From the NCBI RefSeq assembly GCF_001303895.1, contig NZ_LJSD01000029.1:1-64000 (forward strand): 64,000 nt of DNA. The letters are read 5' to 3'. Positions 39,806 through 49,447 of the stretch are shown in pieces. The DNA comes from Mesorhizobium sp. 1M-11. Its GTDB lineage: Bacteria; Pseudomonadota; Alphaproteobacteria; Rhizobiales; Rhizobiaceae. The stretch's first letter is position 1. Each line of letters opens with the position of its first letter. The position numbers and the translations under genes are program-made. The notes under the pieces were generated by a model. That model was not told the DNA's origin. It was given only the letters and a program-made list of their open reading frames with translations, and did not search any database.

Positions 39806-41530
39806 TTGGCACTCGCTGCCGACGAAACGACGCGTCTGTGGGCGCTCGTCGCGAAAGAGTTTTGGCGTAAGGCACGCCGGCGCCTGCGCGCCGGGCCCAT
39901 TTATCGTTGGCGCTATTCGGGCCGAACGCCCGAACGCGTGCTGATCGCGCCGCCTGATCTCAGGCTGGCCGATCCGCAGATAGCGCACGAGATCTATTAT
40001 GGGCGCTTCCCGCTGTCCGGCCACCTGATCGAGACCGGTGGCCTGTCGCCATTCCAGCTCGATGTCGCCCATGATGGCTGGGTACGCTCGCTGCACGGCT
40101 TCCGCTGGCTGCGCCACATGCGCGCCGCTGGAACCGATCTGGCCGCCGCCAACGCACGCGCGCTGGTTTCCGACTGGATCGTCCAGCACGGCAATCGCAT
40201 TGCCGGCCCGGCCTGGGAGCCGGGCACCACCGCCAAGCGCATCATCGCCTGGCAGCAGCATTCCTCCGTCGTGTTGCAAGGTGCGGAATTCCCGTTCTAC
40301 CGCGCCTTTCTCAAATCGCTTGCGGTTCAGATCCGCTATCTGCGATCGCTGACGCGCGAGATGCCGGACGGCAAGGACAGGCTGCGCGCCCGCGTCGCTC
40401 TTGCCTTTGCCGCACTGTCCCTGCCCGCGCCGGCATCGGCATTGCGTTCGGCAACACGCAATCTCGGCGAAGAACTCGACCGCCAGATCCTTCCCGATGG
40501 CGGCCATATCTCACGCAATCCGCTGACGGTGCTGGAAATCCTGGCCGATCTTTTGCCGCTGCGCCAGACCTACGCCAATCAGGCCGAGACGCCGCCGGCA
40601 GGATTGATCGGCGCCATCGACCGCATGCTGCCGGCGCTGCGCTTCTTCCGCCACCAGGACGGCAGCCTTGCCCGCTTCAACGGCATGGGGGCCACCATTC
40701 AGGACCGCATCGCAGCGATCCTGCGCCACGACGACACCGCCGGCGCCCCGCTGCTGCATGCGCCCTATTCCGGCTATGAGCGATTGGCCATGGGCGACGT
40801 GACGGTGATTGCCGACACCGGTGCACCGCCGCCGATCGATGTTTCCAATTCGGCCCATGCCGGTTGCCTGTCGTTCGAACTGTCATCCGGCCGCCAGCAC
40901 TACATCGTCAATGCCGGCGTCGACACTTACGGCGCCGCTGAATTTCGCCCGCTGGCACGCGCCACTGCCGCGCATTCCACCGCGACGGTCAACGATACGT
41001 CATCCGCGCGTTTCGCCTTGTCGATGCGCGTTGGGGGTTTGCCGGGTTCGCCGCTGCTCGGCGGTCCGCGTAAGGTGTCGAGCGAGCGTCTCGACGACGG
41101 CAGTCGCCAGGGTTTCCTCGCACGTCATGACGGTTACGCCCAACGCTTCGGAATCCTGCACGAACGCGAGTTGGTGCTGTCGGCGAATGGCAATGTTCTG
41201 ACTGGCCGTGACCGTTTCCTGCAAGCTGGCAACGGTGCGGTCCGCAGCGATGGACAGCACGTCGTCGCGATCCGCTTCCACATCCATCCTGACGCCAGCC
41301 TGTTCCGCGACGAGCAGGACCGACTGGTCCTGGCCACCGAAGGCGGCGACATCTGGGTATTCACCTCTCCGCAAATGCAGCCGGAGGTCGAGGAATCGAT
41401 CTTCTTCGCCGGCATAGTGGGGCCGCGCCGCAGCCGGCAGATCGTGCTGCATTTCCAGGCATCGGCCCTGCCGGAAGTACATTGGCAGTTGGTGCGCACC
41501 GGTCAGGCCGGGTTTGCGCCGAAGGCTTGA
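39806..41530 (+). CDS. Heparinase II/III family protein
   Basis: Protein of 574 residues with the polysaccharide-lyase layout: a helical toroid in the first half (FQLDVAHDGWVRSLHGFRWLRHMRAA, WIVQHGNRIAGPAWEPGTTAKRI) and a beta-sandwich C-terminal half (YERLAMGDVTVIADTGAPPP, HAGCLSFELSSGRQHYIVNAGVD, HSTATVNDTSS). The start is a TTG with GAGGAGG four bases in front. No signal peptide is evident. It lies in the conserved htpX-rsmB-heparinase-purH order of Hyphomicrobiales. The polymer cut is unknown; a role in envelope glycan turnover is only a guess. Confidence 0.88.
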   Translation: MALAADETTRLWALVAKEFWRKARRRLRAGPIYRWRYSGRTPERVLIAPPDLRLADPQIAHEIYYGRFPLSGHLIETGGLSPFQLDVAHDGWVRSLHGFRWLRHMRAAGTDLAAANARALVSDWIVQHGNRIAGPAWEPGTTAKRIIAWQQHSSVVLQGAEFPFYRAFLKSLAVQIRYLRSLTREMPDGKDRLRARVALAFAALSLPAPASALRSATRNLGEELDRQILPDGGHISRNPLTVLEILADLLPLRQTYANQAETPPAGLIGAIDRMLPALRFFRHQDGSLARFNGMGATIQDRIAAILRHDDTAGAPLLHAPYSGYERLAMGDVTVIADTGAPPPIDVSNSAHAGCLSFELSSGRQHYIVNAGVDTYGAAEFRPLARATAAHSTATVNDTSSARFALSMRVGGLPGSPLLGGPRKVSSERLDDGSRQGFLARHDGYAQRFGILHERELVLSANGNVLTGRDRFLQAGNGAVRSDGQHVVAIRFHIHPDASLFRDEQDRLVLATEGGDIWVFTSPQMQPEVEESIFFAGIVGPRRSRQIVLHFQASALPEVHWQLVRTGQAGFAPKA

Positions 41531-41534
41531 TCCT

Positions 41535-41635
41535 AGAGCGTTTCCGTTTTTTACGGAAACGTGGAGACGCTCTAACTCTTTGTTTTTACACAATTCCGGA
41601 CGGAAAACCGTTACACACTTTTCCTGGAATTGCTC
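41535..41635 (-). repeat. RIME-like intergenic repeat, copy D (inverted)
   Basis: An element of about 101 bp, the reverse complement of copies A and B: AGAGCGTTTCCGTTTTTTAC at the left, CAATTCCGGACGG and TTTTCCTGGAATTGC at the right. It lies between the stops of the heparinase-family and DUF2239 genes and could form a hairpin terminator for both. Confidence 0.88.
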
Positions 41636-41639
41636 TAGC

Positions 41640-42263
41640 TCATTCGTCGGTCGCGAATCCCGCAAGCTTCTGAGCGTGAGTTCGGACATCCGCCGGCCAT
41701 TTCGCCATTTCCCGCGTGAACCTCTCCAGGTCGCCGGCAAACAAGGCGCGCGACGCTTCCTCGAAACCAGGCAGGTTTCCGGCCATGGCTGAAAGGAAGC
41801 GATAGGCTGCCTCTCGTCGCATACGCCGGGCACTCTCGTCGCCATCGGAGCGACGTGCCGTATCGACCAGCCGGCGTAGCGCTTGCGAGGCACCGCCCGG
41901 CTGAGAAGCCAGCCATTCCCATTGCCGCGGCAGCAGCGTGACTTCACGCGCGACCACTCCGAGTTTTGGCCGGCCGCGGCCGCGGGTTCCAGCGTCCGAG
42001 CCTTCCGCCGCAGATCGGTCCGCAGCGACGGGTTCGGTAGACGGGACCGGTGGAAACCGCGCGGCAAGCCGCGAAATGATCTCTGCATCCGAACCGCGCA
42101 GATCGAGATCGACGACGGCCCCCGTGGCATCGTCGAAGACCAGGGCAGCGGTGTCCGCACCACCCTGCGCCTTCACGGCGAGCGCCACTTCAACCAGCGG
42201 TCCACTGGTTATGCGGCGGTCACCCTGGAACGCGGTGCAGGCTGCAATCAAAGACAAAGGCAT
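41640..42263 (-). CDS. DUF2239 family protein
   Basis: Protein of 207 residues. It starts with the family signature ACTAFQGDRRITSGPLVEVALAVKAQ, then FDDATGAVVDLDLRG, and in the middle GRGRPKLGVVAREVTLLPRQWEWLASQPGGASQALRRLVDTARR, which looks like a DNA-binding or ribbon-helix-helix-like segment. The C-terminal helix part holds HAQKLAGF. Function unknown. The ATG at 42263 has AAGGAGAG in front; an upstream frame to 42587 is an artefact. It is divergent from the GIY-YIG gene across a palindromic operator. Confidence 0.87.
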   Translation of the reverse strand: MPLSLIAACTAFQGDRRITSGPLVEVALAVKAQGGADTAALVFDDATGAVVDLDLRGSDAEIISRLAARFPPVPSTEPVAADRSAAEGSDAGTRGRGRPKLGVVAREVTLLPRQWEWLASQPGGASQALRRLVDTARRSDGDESARRMRREAAYRFLSAMAGNLPGFEEASRALFAGDLERFTREMAKWPADVRTHAQKLAGFATDE

Positions 42264-42310
42264 CAAAACTCTCCTTGGCTCGGCCTTATGCACCTGTTCG
42301 AGCCCTCTCG

Positions 42311-42334
42311 TCAATATTACCCGGGTATAATTGA
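42311..42334. promoter_or_regulatory. 24-bp palindromic operator TCAAT-N3-ACCCGGGT-N3-ATTGA
   Basis: All bases outside the two N3 gaps are perfectly symmetric around the centre CCCGGG. On the plus strand the right half includes TATAAT (42326-42331), a good -10 for the GIY-YIG gene, so a bound protein would block it. It lies in the divergent region between the DUF2239 and GIY-YIG genes and may control both. The binding protein is unknown. Confidence 0.65.
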
Positions 42335-42380
42335 CAAGGCCGGACATTGCTCCTACATCCAGCCCGGAAAGGTTTTGATC

Positions 42381-42710
42381 ATGAGCAACATCGACAAAAG
42401 GGCCGCCATCGCAGCCTACAAGAAACGCGAAGCCCCGGCAGGCATTTACGCGCTGACCTGCGCTGAAGCAGGCCAGCGCTGGATCGGCCATTCGCCGGAT
42501 CTGGACGCGATGCCGAACCGGCTCTGGTTCACGCTCAGTCTGGGCAACCACCGTTCGACCGAATTGCAGGCCGCTTTTAACCGGCACGGCCGGGACGCTA
42601 TCGCCATCGAGGTGGTCGAGCGCTTCGAAGAAGACATCCAGCCAGAAGGCGCCGCGTTGAAGGAACGCTTATCCTTCTGGCGTGACAAGACGGACGCACT
42701 GCCAGCCTGA
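42381..42710 (+). CDS. GIY-YIG nuclease family protein
   Basis: Single-domain GIY-YIG protein of 109 residues. The two-strand motif appears as GIYALTC and RWIGHS (Trp in place of the usual Tyr), followed by [37 protein letters not shown] and a C-terminal [11 protein letters not shown]. It seems related to the stand-alone GIY-YIG proteins of about 100-110 residues whose DNA activity is not established. GGAAAGG precedes the ATG. It is divergent from a DUF2239 gene and shares a palindromic operator with it. Confidence 0.85.
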   Translation: MSNIDKRAAIAAYKKREAPAGIYALTCAEAGQRWIGHSPDLDAMPNRLWFTLSLGNHRSTELQAAFNRHGRDAIAIEVVERFEEDIQPEGAALKERLSFWRDKTDALPA

Positions 42711-42813
42711 GTTTGCGGCCCAACGCATCTTCCAGCCCCGACTGCGCTTGATTTTGAGCGTCCTTGTGCTACGGGCCGGGCCATCTTCCTCAGCCCGCAG
42801 AAAGGCCGCCGCC

Positions 42814-44430
42814 ATGGCCGTCGCCGCCAAGAACATTCCCGCGCCGGATCTCGTTCCCGTCCGCCGCGCGCTGCTCTCCGTTTCCGACAAGACCGGACTG
42901 ATCGATTTCGCGGCGGCGCTTGCCAAGGCTGGCGTCGAACTGGTTTCGACCGGCGGCACCGCCAAGTCGATCGCTGCCGCCGGCATCGCGGTGCGCGACG
43001 TTTCCGAACTGACCGGCTTTCCCGAGATCATGGACGGCCGCGTCAAGACGCTGCATCCCTCGGTGCACGGCGCATTGCTCGGCGTCCGCGACGATCCCGA
43101 ACATGCCGCCGCCATGCGCGATCATGCTATCCAGCCGATCGATCTCGTCGTCGTCAATCTCTACCCGTTCGAAGAAGTACGCGCCTCCGGCGCCGGCTAT
43201 GCGGCGATCGTGGAAAACATCGATATCGGTGGTCCGGCCATGGTGCGCGCCTCGGCCAAGAACCATGCCTATGTCGCCATCGTCACCGAGCCGCAAGATT
43301 ATGCCTCCGTGCTGGAAACGCTCGGCGCCAATGGCGGTGCGCTGCCGCTCGAGTTCCGCAAGCAACTGGCCGCCAAGGCCTTTGCTCGCACCGCTGCCTA
43401 TGATGCGGCCATCTCGGGCTGGTTCGCCGAGGAACTGAAAATCGAGCAGCCGACCTGGCGCGCCTTCGGCGGACACCTGCAAAGCGTGATGCGCTACGGC
43501 GAAAACCCGCACCAGTCGGCCGGCTTCTACGTCAACGGCGACAGCCGTCCCGGCGTTGCCACCGCGCGCCAGTTGCAGGGCAAACAGCTTTCCTACAACA
43601 ACATCAACGACACGGACGCCGCCTTCGAACTGGCCGGCGAATTCGATCCCGTCCGCACGGCAGCGGTCGCCATCATCAAGCATGCCAATCCCTGCGGCGT
43701 CGCCGAAGCTGCCTCGCTGAGGGAAGCCTACCTCAAGGCGCTGGCCTGCGACCCCGTCTCCGCCTTCGGCGGTATCGTCGCGCTGAACCGCCTGCTTGAT
43801 GCCGAAGCGGCGGAAGAAATCGTCAAGACCTTCACCGAGGTGATCATCGCGCCCGAGGCTTCCGAAGAGGCAGCAGCAATTGTCGCCGCCAAGAAGAACC
43901 TGCGTTTGCTGGTGACGAATGGCCTGCCCGATCCCCGTCAGGCAGGCACGGCCCTGAAATCGGTGGCTGGTGGGTTGCTGGTGCAGAACCGCGACAATGC
44001 CGTGGTCGACGATCTCGATCTCAAGGTCGTCACCAGGCGCGCGCCGAGCGAGGCCGAAATGGCCGACCTGAAGTTCGCGTTCCGCGTCGCCAAGCATGTG
44101 AAGTCCAACGCCATCGTCTATGCCAGGGACCGCGCCACGGTTGGCATCGGCGCCGGCCAGATGAGCCGTGTCGACTCCTCGCGCATCGCCGCACGCAAGG
44201 CACTCGATGCTGCTGAAGCCGCCGGCCACGCCGAGCCGCTGACCAGGGGCTCGGTGGTCGCTTCGGATGCTTTCTTTCCCTTCGCCGACGGCCTGCTTGC
44301 CGCCGTCGAAGCGGGCGCCACGGCGGTCATCCAGCCCGGCGGCTCGATGCGTGACGATGACGTCATCAAGGCAGCCGACGAGCACGGCATCGCGATGGTG
44401 TTCACCGGAACAAGGCATTTCAGGCACTAG
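42814..44430 (+). CDS. purH: Bifunctional AICAR formyltransferase/IMP cyclohydrolase
   Basis: Enzyme of 538 residues catalysing the last two steps of IMP synthesis. The N-terminal IMP cyclohydrolase domain covers about residues 15-150 ([50 protein letters not shown]). The C-terminal formyltransferase domain includes [38 protein letters not shown] and [14 protein letters not shown]. The ATG at 42814 has AAAGG in front. Located in the conserved rhizobial order after the heparinase-family gene. Confidence 0.97.
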   Translation: MAVAAKNIPAPDLVPVRRALLSVSDKTGLIDFAAALAKAGVELVSTGGTAKSIAAAGIAVRDVSELTGFPEIMDGRVKTLHPSVHGALLGVRDDPEHAAAMRDHAIQPIDLVVVNLYPFEEVRASGAGYAAIVENIDIGGPAMVRASAKNHAYVAIVTEPQDYASVLETLGANGGALPLEFRKQLAAKAFARTAAYDAAISGWFAEELKIEQPTWRAFGGHLQSVMRYGENPHQSAGFYVNGDSRPGVATARQLQGKQLSYNNINDTDAAFELAGEFDPVRTAAVAIIKHANPCGVAEAASLREAYLKALACDPVSAFGGIVALNRLLDAEAAEEIVKTFTEVIIAPEASEEAAAIVAAKKNLRLLVTNGLPDPRQAGTALKSVAGGLLVQNRDNAVVDDLDLKVVTRRAPSEAEMADLKFAFRVAKHVKSNAIVYARDRATVGIGAGQMSRVDSSRIAARKALDAAEAAGHAEPLTRGSVVASDAFFPFADGLLAAVEAGATAVIQPGGSMRDDDVIKAADEHGIAMVFTGTRHFRH

Positions 44431-44431
44431 G

Positions 44432-44463
44432 CACCTTCCTTCTCCCGCGAAGGGGAGAAGGTG
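44432..44463. terminator. Hairpin between purH and the MFS gene
   Basis: CACCTTC-CTTCTCCC and GGGGAGAAGGTG form a long stem with an inner bulge and loop GCGAA, in the short gap between the convergent stops. There is no T-run, so it may be an intergenic palindrome rather than a true terminator. Confidence 0.45.
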
Positions 44464-44492
44464 TCGCGAAGCGACGCGAGAAAGCTGTTGCC

Positions 44493-45869
44493 TTATCGCT
44501 TCGCCTTGTCCGCCGGATAGGGCGTTCCGGCGAGGATCGCCATGCCGCCAAGCAGGAACAGGATGATCATCGCCATGCCGAGGCGCGGCGATCCGGTTGT
44601 CGCTGTGACGGTGGCGATCAGGAACGGTGCCAGGAAGCTGGTCGCCCGCCCGGCCAGCGCATAGATGCCGAAATAGCGGCCGGATTCCTCCGCAGTGACG
44701 CTGCGCGCCATATAGGAGCGCGACGACGCCTGCACCGGTCCAAACGCCAGGCCGATCAGCAGGCCGTAGACGATATAGGCCTTCTCGGCCGGCGTGCCGA
44801 ACAAGCCGCCCGCATCGACGCCGGGAAGCTGCAGCCAGCCGAACAGCGTGTAGCCCGGCCCGGTCGAAATGATGCCGACAGTGGCGATGGTCAGCAGCAC
44901 CAGCGAAATCATCACGACGACCTTCGACCCAAGCCCGGTGTCGAGCCTTGCCGCGACCCAGCAGCCAAGAATGGCGACGACGTTGAGAATGATACCGAAC
45001 ACGCCGATCTCGGTGATCGACCAGCCGAACATCGCCGCGGCAAAGGCACCGCCGAGGGAAAGCAGCGCATTGACGCCGTCCTGGTAGATCATGCGCGCAA
45101 CGAGGAAGCGGAATATGCCGACACGCTTGCGCACCTCGGCAAGCGTCGATTTCAGCTCGGCCAGCCCCTGCCTGACCGCCGGTCCGACCGGGATGCCCTT
45201 CACCGCGTCCGGCGTGAAGAAGAACATCGGCAGGATGAAGACGAGGTACCACAGCGCCGAGAGCGGCCCGGTTGCGCGCGCATCCTCGCCGAGCTTGGGA
45301 TCGAGACCGAAGATCGGGTCGAGGCCGGCGATCGTCTTGCCGGTCTCCGGCGAGCCCGCCATCAACGCCACGACAAAGATCAGCGCCACCATGCCGCCGA
45401 GATAGCCGAGCCCCCAGGCGATATTGGAGACCTTGCCGATCTCGGCCTTGGGCACCAGGCGCGGCATCATCGAATCGTTGAAGACCGTCGAGAATTCCGC
45501 CGCCACCGAAGCCAGCGAGAAGAACAGCACCACCATGAAAAGGTTCGATCCCGGCGCGGCGAACCACAGAAGCGACAGGCTGATGATCTTGATTGTCGCG
45601 AAGAAGGCGATCCACGGCTTGCGCGGTCCGGTCTGGTCGGCGATCGAACCGAGGATCGGAGAGAGCACCGCGATCACAAGTCCCGCCGCGGCCAGTCCAT
45701 AGCCCCATACGGCCTGGCCCATGGCTGGGTCCGCCGAGAGGCGCGAGACGAAATAGGGACCGAAGATGAAGGTGGTGACGACTGTGAAGAAGGGCTGGGC
45801 TGCCCAGTCGAAGAACATCCAGCCCCAGATGCCGCGCCTGGAAGCGCGCTGCATGGTCACGTCGGTCAT
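44493..45869 (-). CDS. MFS transporter, UMF1 (Atg22-like) family
   Basis: Inner-membrane transporter of 458 residues with about 12 helices. The opening WGWMFFDWAAQPFFTVVTTFIFGPYF with the FDWA motif, then IADQTGPRKPWIAFF and FNDSMMPRLVPKAEIGKVSNIAWGLGYLGGM, marks the UMF1/Atg22-like branch. The second half holds GRYFGIYALAGRATSFLAPFLIA. GGAGG lies before the ATG at 45869. It is convergent with purH. The substrate is unknown. Confidence 0.9.
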   Translation of the reverse strand: MTDVTMQRASRRGIWGWMFFDWAAQPFFTVVTTFIFGPYFVSRLSADPAMGQAVWGYGLAAAGLVIAVLSPILGSIADQTGPRKPWIAFFATIKIISLSLLWFAAPGSNLFMVVLFFSLASVAAEFSTVFNDSMMPRLVPKAEIGKVSNIAWGLGYLGGMVALIFVVALMAGSPETGKTIAGLDPIFGLDPKLGEDARATGPLSALWYLVFILPMFFFTPDAVKGIPVGPAVRQGLAELKSTLAEVRKRVGIFRFLVARMIYQDGVNALLSLGGAFAAAMFGWSITEIGVFGIILNVVAILGCWVAARLDTGLGSKVVVMISLVLLTIATVGIISTGPGYTLFGWLQLPGVDAGGLFGTPAEKAYIVYGLLIGLAFGPVQASSRSYMARSVTAEESGRYFGIYALAGRATSFLAPFLIATVTATTGSPRLGMAMIILFLLGGMAILAGTPYPADKAKR

Positions 45870-46066
45870 TTGTCCTCCACCGCTTTTGTCCCGTTCGCGG
45901 CGGCCCATGTCTGCACGTTTTTCGCGACACTGCAAAGACCCGATACTGGTCCGATGTCGTGAGCCAGCGCGAGGAATATTGACGGCACTGCTGCAAACAC
46001 GATCAAGCGGAGTGTGAAATCCTGCGGCAGAACGTCGAGATGACCACTCGATCCCGGGAGACGATC

Positions 46067-46999
46067 ATGACCGCCCCAGTCCTGGCCCCTCGTTCATCCA
46101 ATTCGACCTCTGAATCCATCCTCGACTTTTATATCCGGCAGTCCGCCTTCAGCACGCCAGGCCGTCATGCAGCCCTGTTCGATGCCTTGCCGTCGGATCC
46201 GGCTGGCATCGCTCGCGCTATCCAGGGCCTGCTGATCTACGAGCATGTCGCCGAGTCATTCTACGGTTGTCCCATTGGCGAAGAACGCCGCGCCGAAAGC
46301 CATATCCGTCCCGTCGAGAAGATCATCGACACGGTGCTGGCACTCGACAGCCGGCCGCTCTCCGTGGCGCGGCCGCCAGAGCACCGTCTTGTCGGCATCT
46401 GCCGGCACTTCATGCTGCTTGCCGTCGCCATTTTCCGTCACCATGGCATCCCGGCCCGAGGCCGAGGCGGCTTCGGCGCCTATTTCAATCCAGGCAAGTA
46501 TGAGGACCACTGGGTCTGCGAATACTGGAAGGCGGATGAACATCGCTGGATCCTGCTCGACAGCCAGATCGACGCTGTCTTTACCCGCAATCTGTCGATC
46601 CGCCTCGATCCTCTCGATGTCCCGCGCGATCAATTCCTCACTTCGCCCCACGCATGGCGCCGGTGTCGCAGCGGAGACCTGGATTCCGAACTCTTCGGCA
46701 TCGAGTTTTCGCAGATGCGCGGCTTGTGGTTCGTCGCCGGCAGCCTTGCCCGCGATCTCGCTACCCTGAACGGATGCGAGATCCTGCCTTGGGATGTCTG
46801 GGGCGCGCAGCCGGCTGTCGATGCCAGGCTTTCAACCGGCGAGATTGCCTTCTTCGACGAAGTCGCCGCGCTGACTGCCGATCCGGACGCGAATTTTGAT
46901 GCAATGCAGCGCCGTTTTGCCAATGATGCTAGGCTCGCCCTGCCGTATTCGGTCTTCAACGCTTTGCGCCAGCGTCAGGAAGACGTCTTCGCAGTCTGA
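46067..46999 (+). CDS. Transglutaminase-like domain protein
   Basis: Protein of 310 residues with a transglutaminase/protease-like core. The Cys in VGICRHFMLLAVAIFRHHGIPARGRGGFG, the His in YEDHWVCEYW and the Asp in RWILLDSQID form the expected triad in order. No signal peptide is seen, so it is cytosolic. The ATG at 46067 was chosen because GGGAG lies seven bases upstream; an ATG at 46040 is possible. It ends 16 bases before an AraC-GyrI regulator gene and probably shares its transcript. Substrate unknown. Confidence 0.8.
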   Translation: MTAPVLAPRSSNSTSESILDFYIRQSAFSTPGRHAALFDALPSDPAGIARAIQGLLIYEHVAESFYGCPIGEERRAESHIRPVEKIIDTVLALDSRPLSVARPPEHRLVGICRHFMLLAVAIFRHHGIPARGRGGFGAYFNPGKYEDHWVCEYWKADEHRWILLDSQIDAVFTRNLSIRLDPLDVPRDQFLTSPHAWRRCRSGDLDSELFGIEFSQMRGLWFVAGSLARDLATLNGCEILPWDVWGAQPAVDARLSTGEIAFFDEVAALTADPDANFDAMQRRFANDARLALPYSVFNALRQRQEDVFAV

Positions 47000-47015
47000 A
47001 ACGCGGGTCGTCGTC

Positions 47016-47852
47016 ATGCCGACACCGGTCGAAAAGGCCATCTGGTTTATCGAGAGCCACTTCGCCGGCAACATCACGCTCGATGATGTCGCGAAGGTCT
47101 GCGACCTCTCGCGGTTCCAGATGTCGCGTTTGTTTTCCTATGCGACCGGCAATTCCGTGACCGGTTATCTGCGTGGACGGCGGCTGACCGAGGCTGCGCG
47201 CGCATTGGCATCCGACGCGCCGGACATCCTCGCCGTCGCCATCGACGCGGGTTATGGATCGCACGAAGCCTTCTCGCGTGCCTTTCGTGATCAGTTCGGT
47301 CAGACCCCGGCCGAAATCCGGGGGCGCGGCCATCTCGACGGCCTCGCTTTGGTCGAACCGCTGCGCGAAGATCCGAAAGTCTCCGTGCGGCTGCCACCAC
47401 CTCGCGTCGAGGCCTCCGGTCCGCTGCTGATCGCAGGCATCGGCCGCCGCTTTGCCTGCGACGACTTTGCCGGCATCCCCGCGGTCTGGCAGGAATTCAC
47501 GCCATATCTCGGCGCGATCCCTGGCCGGAAAAGCACCGCCACCTACGGTCTGGTAACCGGAGCAGGCGCCGGCGATACCTATTTTTATTTAGCCGGCGTT
47601 GAAGTTCACGATTTTGCCGAACTGGATGGCGTCTTGACTGGAATTAGGTTACCCGCGCAGCGTTGGGCGATCTTCCGCCAGGACGATCACATCACCACCA
47701 TTTCGGCCACCATCCACGCCATCTTCTCCACGGCCTTGCCGGAAGCAGGGTTGACGCCGGGCGACATGCCCGACCTGATCGAGCGCTACGGCGAGGATTT
47801 CGATCCGGTCACCGGTGCGGGCGGGTTCGAAATCCGGGTGCCGGTCATATAG
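47016..47852 (+). CDS. AraC family regulator with GyrI-like effector domain
   Basis: Regulator of 278 residues of the Rob type. The N-terminal double HTH starts [41 protein letters not shown] and includes [28 protein letters not shown]. The C-terminal part is a GyrI-like effector-binding domain ([13 protein letters not shown] to FEIRVPVI). Such proteins respond to small hydrophobic compounds. The ribosome-binding site is weak. It follows the transglutaminase-like gene and overlaps the 3' end of the convergent dehydrogenase gene by 8 bases. Confidence 0.9.
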   Translation: MPTPVEKAIWFIESHFAGNITLDDVAKVCDLSRFQMSRLFSYATGNSVTGYLRGRRLTEAARALASDAPDILAVAIDAGYGSHEAFSRAFRDQFGQTPAEIRGRGHLDGLALVEPLREDPKVSVRLPPPRVEASGPLLIAGIGRRFACDDFAGIPAVWQEFTPYLGAIPGRKSTATYGLVTGAGAGDTYFYLAGVEVHDFAELDGVLTGIRLPAQRWAIFRQDDHITTISATIHAIFSTALPEAGLTPGDMPDLIERYGEDFDPVTGAGGFEIRVPVI

Positions 47853-48750
47853 CCCGCACCGCCGCAGTGCGTGCCTCGATCGCGCGGATGACGGCAGCCA
47901 TGTCGGATTGACCGAGCCCAAGCGCCTCGGTCTCGCCGTACAGCGCATGGCAGATATCGAGCAGAGGCAAGGCAACCTTCGCTGCCCGCGCCGCGTCGGC
48001 AATCAGCCGGTTGTTCTTGAAGACGTCGGTGATTGCTGCCTGTACGGAGAACTCGCCGGCGACAAGCTTCGCCGCCTTGATGCGCGAGACATCGCTTGCC
48101 ATCGGCCCTGCATCCAGCACGGCAGTCAGCCGGGCAAGGTCCAGCCCATGCCGTTGCGCGAAATGCACCGACTCGGCCAGGCCCGTCACCATGGTGATCA
48201 GGAAGATGTTGACGGCGAGTTTCATCAGAAGAGCGTTGGGCACCGCGCCGCACGGAACCATATCGCGGCACATCGGCAGGAGCAGCGGTTGCACCGCCTC
48301 CACCGCCTCGGTCTCGCCGGCAAGCATCACGACCAGCTGCCCTGCTTCCGCCGGCTTGCGCGAACCCGAAACCGGTGCCTCGACATAGCGGCCGCCGGCG
48401 GCGTGGATATCGGCCTCCAGGCCGCGCGAATAGACCGCGGAGGTCGTGCCCATGTGCACGATGACATGGCCCGCCACACGAGTGGTGAAATCGGCCGTAT
48501 CACGCGCGAGCACCGCATCGATCGCCTGCTCGGTGGCCAGCATCAGAATGACGATGCGTGTCTTGGCGAAGACCTCGCCGGAGCTTGCAGCCACCCTTGC
48601 ACCAGCATCGCGCAACGGTTCGCTTCGCTCGAATGACCGATTCCACACCAGCAGAGGCGTTCCCGCCCGCGCCATGTTGAGCGCCATGGGTTGTCCCATC
48701 ACGCCAAGGCCGATGAAGCCGATTTCGTTGTCCGTCCGCACCATCGGCAT
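47845..48750 (-). CDS. NAD(P)-dependent beta-hydroxyacid dehydrogenase (3-hydroxyisobutyrate dehydrogenase family)
   Basis: Enzyme of 301 residues with an N-terminal Rossmann domain ([21 protein letters not shown]), the substrate-binding signature [21 protein letters not shown] and the catalytic lysine region [16 protein letters not shown]. The family oxidises 3-hydroxyisobutyrate, tartronate semialdehyde or similar beta-hydroxyacids. The ATG overlaps the last base of the LysE stop (TGATG), so the two are co-translated; a second ATG two codons later is possible. The substrate here is open, perhaps linked to the compound exported by the LysE protein. Confidence 0.9.
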   Translation of the reverse strand: MPMVRTDNEIGFIGLGVMGQPMALNMARAGTPLLVWNRSFERSEPLRDAGARVAASSGEVFAKTRIVILMLATEQAIDAVLARDTADFTTRVAGHVIVHMGTTSAVYSRGLEADIHAAGGRYVEAPVSGSRKPAEAGQLVVMLAGETEAVEAVQPLLLPMCRDMVPCGAVPNALLMKLAVNIFLITMVTGLAESVHFAQRHGLDLARLTAVLDAGPMASDVSRIKAAKLVAGEFSVQAAITDVFKNNRLIADAARAAKVALPLLDICHALYGETEALGLGQSDMAAVIRAIEARTAAVRAI

Positions 48751-49346
48751 CACAACCACATCGGCACGATCGAGAGCGTGAGCGACGCGCCGAGTATCAT
48801 GTTGACGGCACGCCATTGCGCTTCGGTCCGCATAAGCCGCGCCATCAGCGTCCCGGCGGTGCACCAGAGCGACACCGAGACGGTGGCAGCAAAGCCAAAG
48901 GCAAATGCCAGCAGGACACTGAGCTGTGCCGGACCACTGGCCAGTGCAGCGAAGGAGGCAGCCGCCCCCAATGTCATCGCCCAGGCCTTGGGGTTGACCC
49001 ACAACAGCCAGACCCCACCCACGAAACTTGTAGGCTGCGCCAATTCGGCATCGAGGCGCGGCGGGCCGGCGCGACCGACCTTCCAGGCAAGCCACAACAG
49101 ATAGGCCGAGCCGGCCCCCTTCATGACGAGCTGCAGCGACGGCATCGCCTCCAGGACACCGGCGAGCCCGGCAGCGGCGGCGGCGGCCATGCTGGCCAGC
49201 CCCGCGGCGATGCCACCCATCAACGGGATCGAGCGACGAAAGCCGAAATGAGCACCCGAAGCGGTGGCCAATGTCGTTGCTCCACCCGGCGTAATGGACG
49301 AAACCAGTGCAAAGAGGACCAGCGGCAAAACGGTTTCTGGCGACAT
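48750..49346 (-). CDS. LysE/RhtB family exporter
   Basis: Inner-membrane exporter of 198 residues with about six helices. The family opening [32 protein letters not shown] and the middle [13 protein letters not shown]...[11 protein letters not shown] are clear. Relatives export amino acids such as threonine, homoserine or lysine. It is the first gene of a two-gene unit with the dehydrogenase and is divergent from a LysR gene with an inverted repeat between, the classical LysE/LysG arrangement. Confidence 0.92.
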   Translation of the reverse strand: MSPETVLPLVLFALVSSITPGGATTLATASGAHFGFRRSIPLMGGIAAGLASMAAAAAAGLAGVLEAMPSLQLVMKGAGSAYLLWLAWKVGRAGPPRLDAELAQPTSFVGGVWLLWVNPKAWAMTLGAAASFAALASGPAQLSVLLAFAFGFAATVSVSLWCTAGTLMARLMRTEAQWRAVNMILGASLTLSIVPMWL

Positions 49347-49414
49347 GCCCTTCTCCGGACGACAACAGCGGCTTCATGCTACCCGTTGCCTGAACATTAG
49401 GGAAACGCATGTTG

Positions 49415-49441
49415 ATTATGATTGGCATTAGCAATCATAAT
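49415..49441. promoter_or_regulatory. LysR operator in the divergent LysE/LysR region
   Basis: Perfect 10-bp arms ATTATGATTG (49415-49424) and CAATCATAAT (49432-49441) around a 7-base centre, ending six bases before the chosen LysR start. The size and T/A-rich arms suit a LysR dimer site that controls itself and the exporter. Confidence 0.65.
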
Positions 49442-49447
49442 GCAAAT

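Noticed and set aside
42790..45996. 1068-codon minus-strand frame across purH and the MFS gene
   Set aside because: It runs antisense to purH and out of frame through the MFS gene; the composition is that of a shadow.
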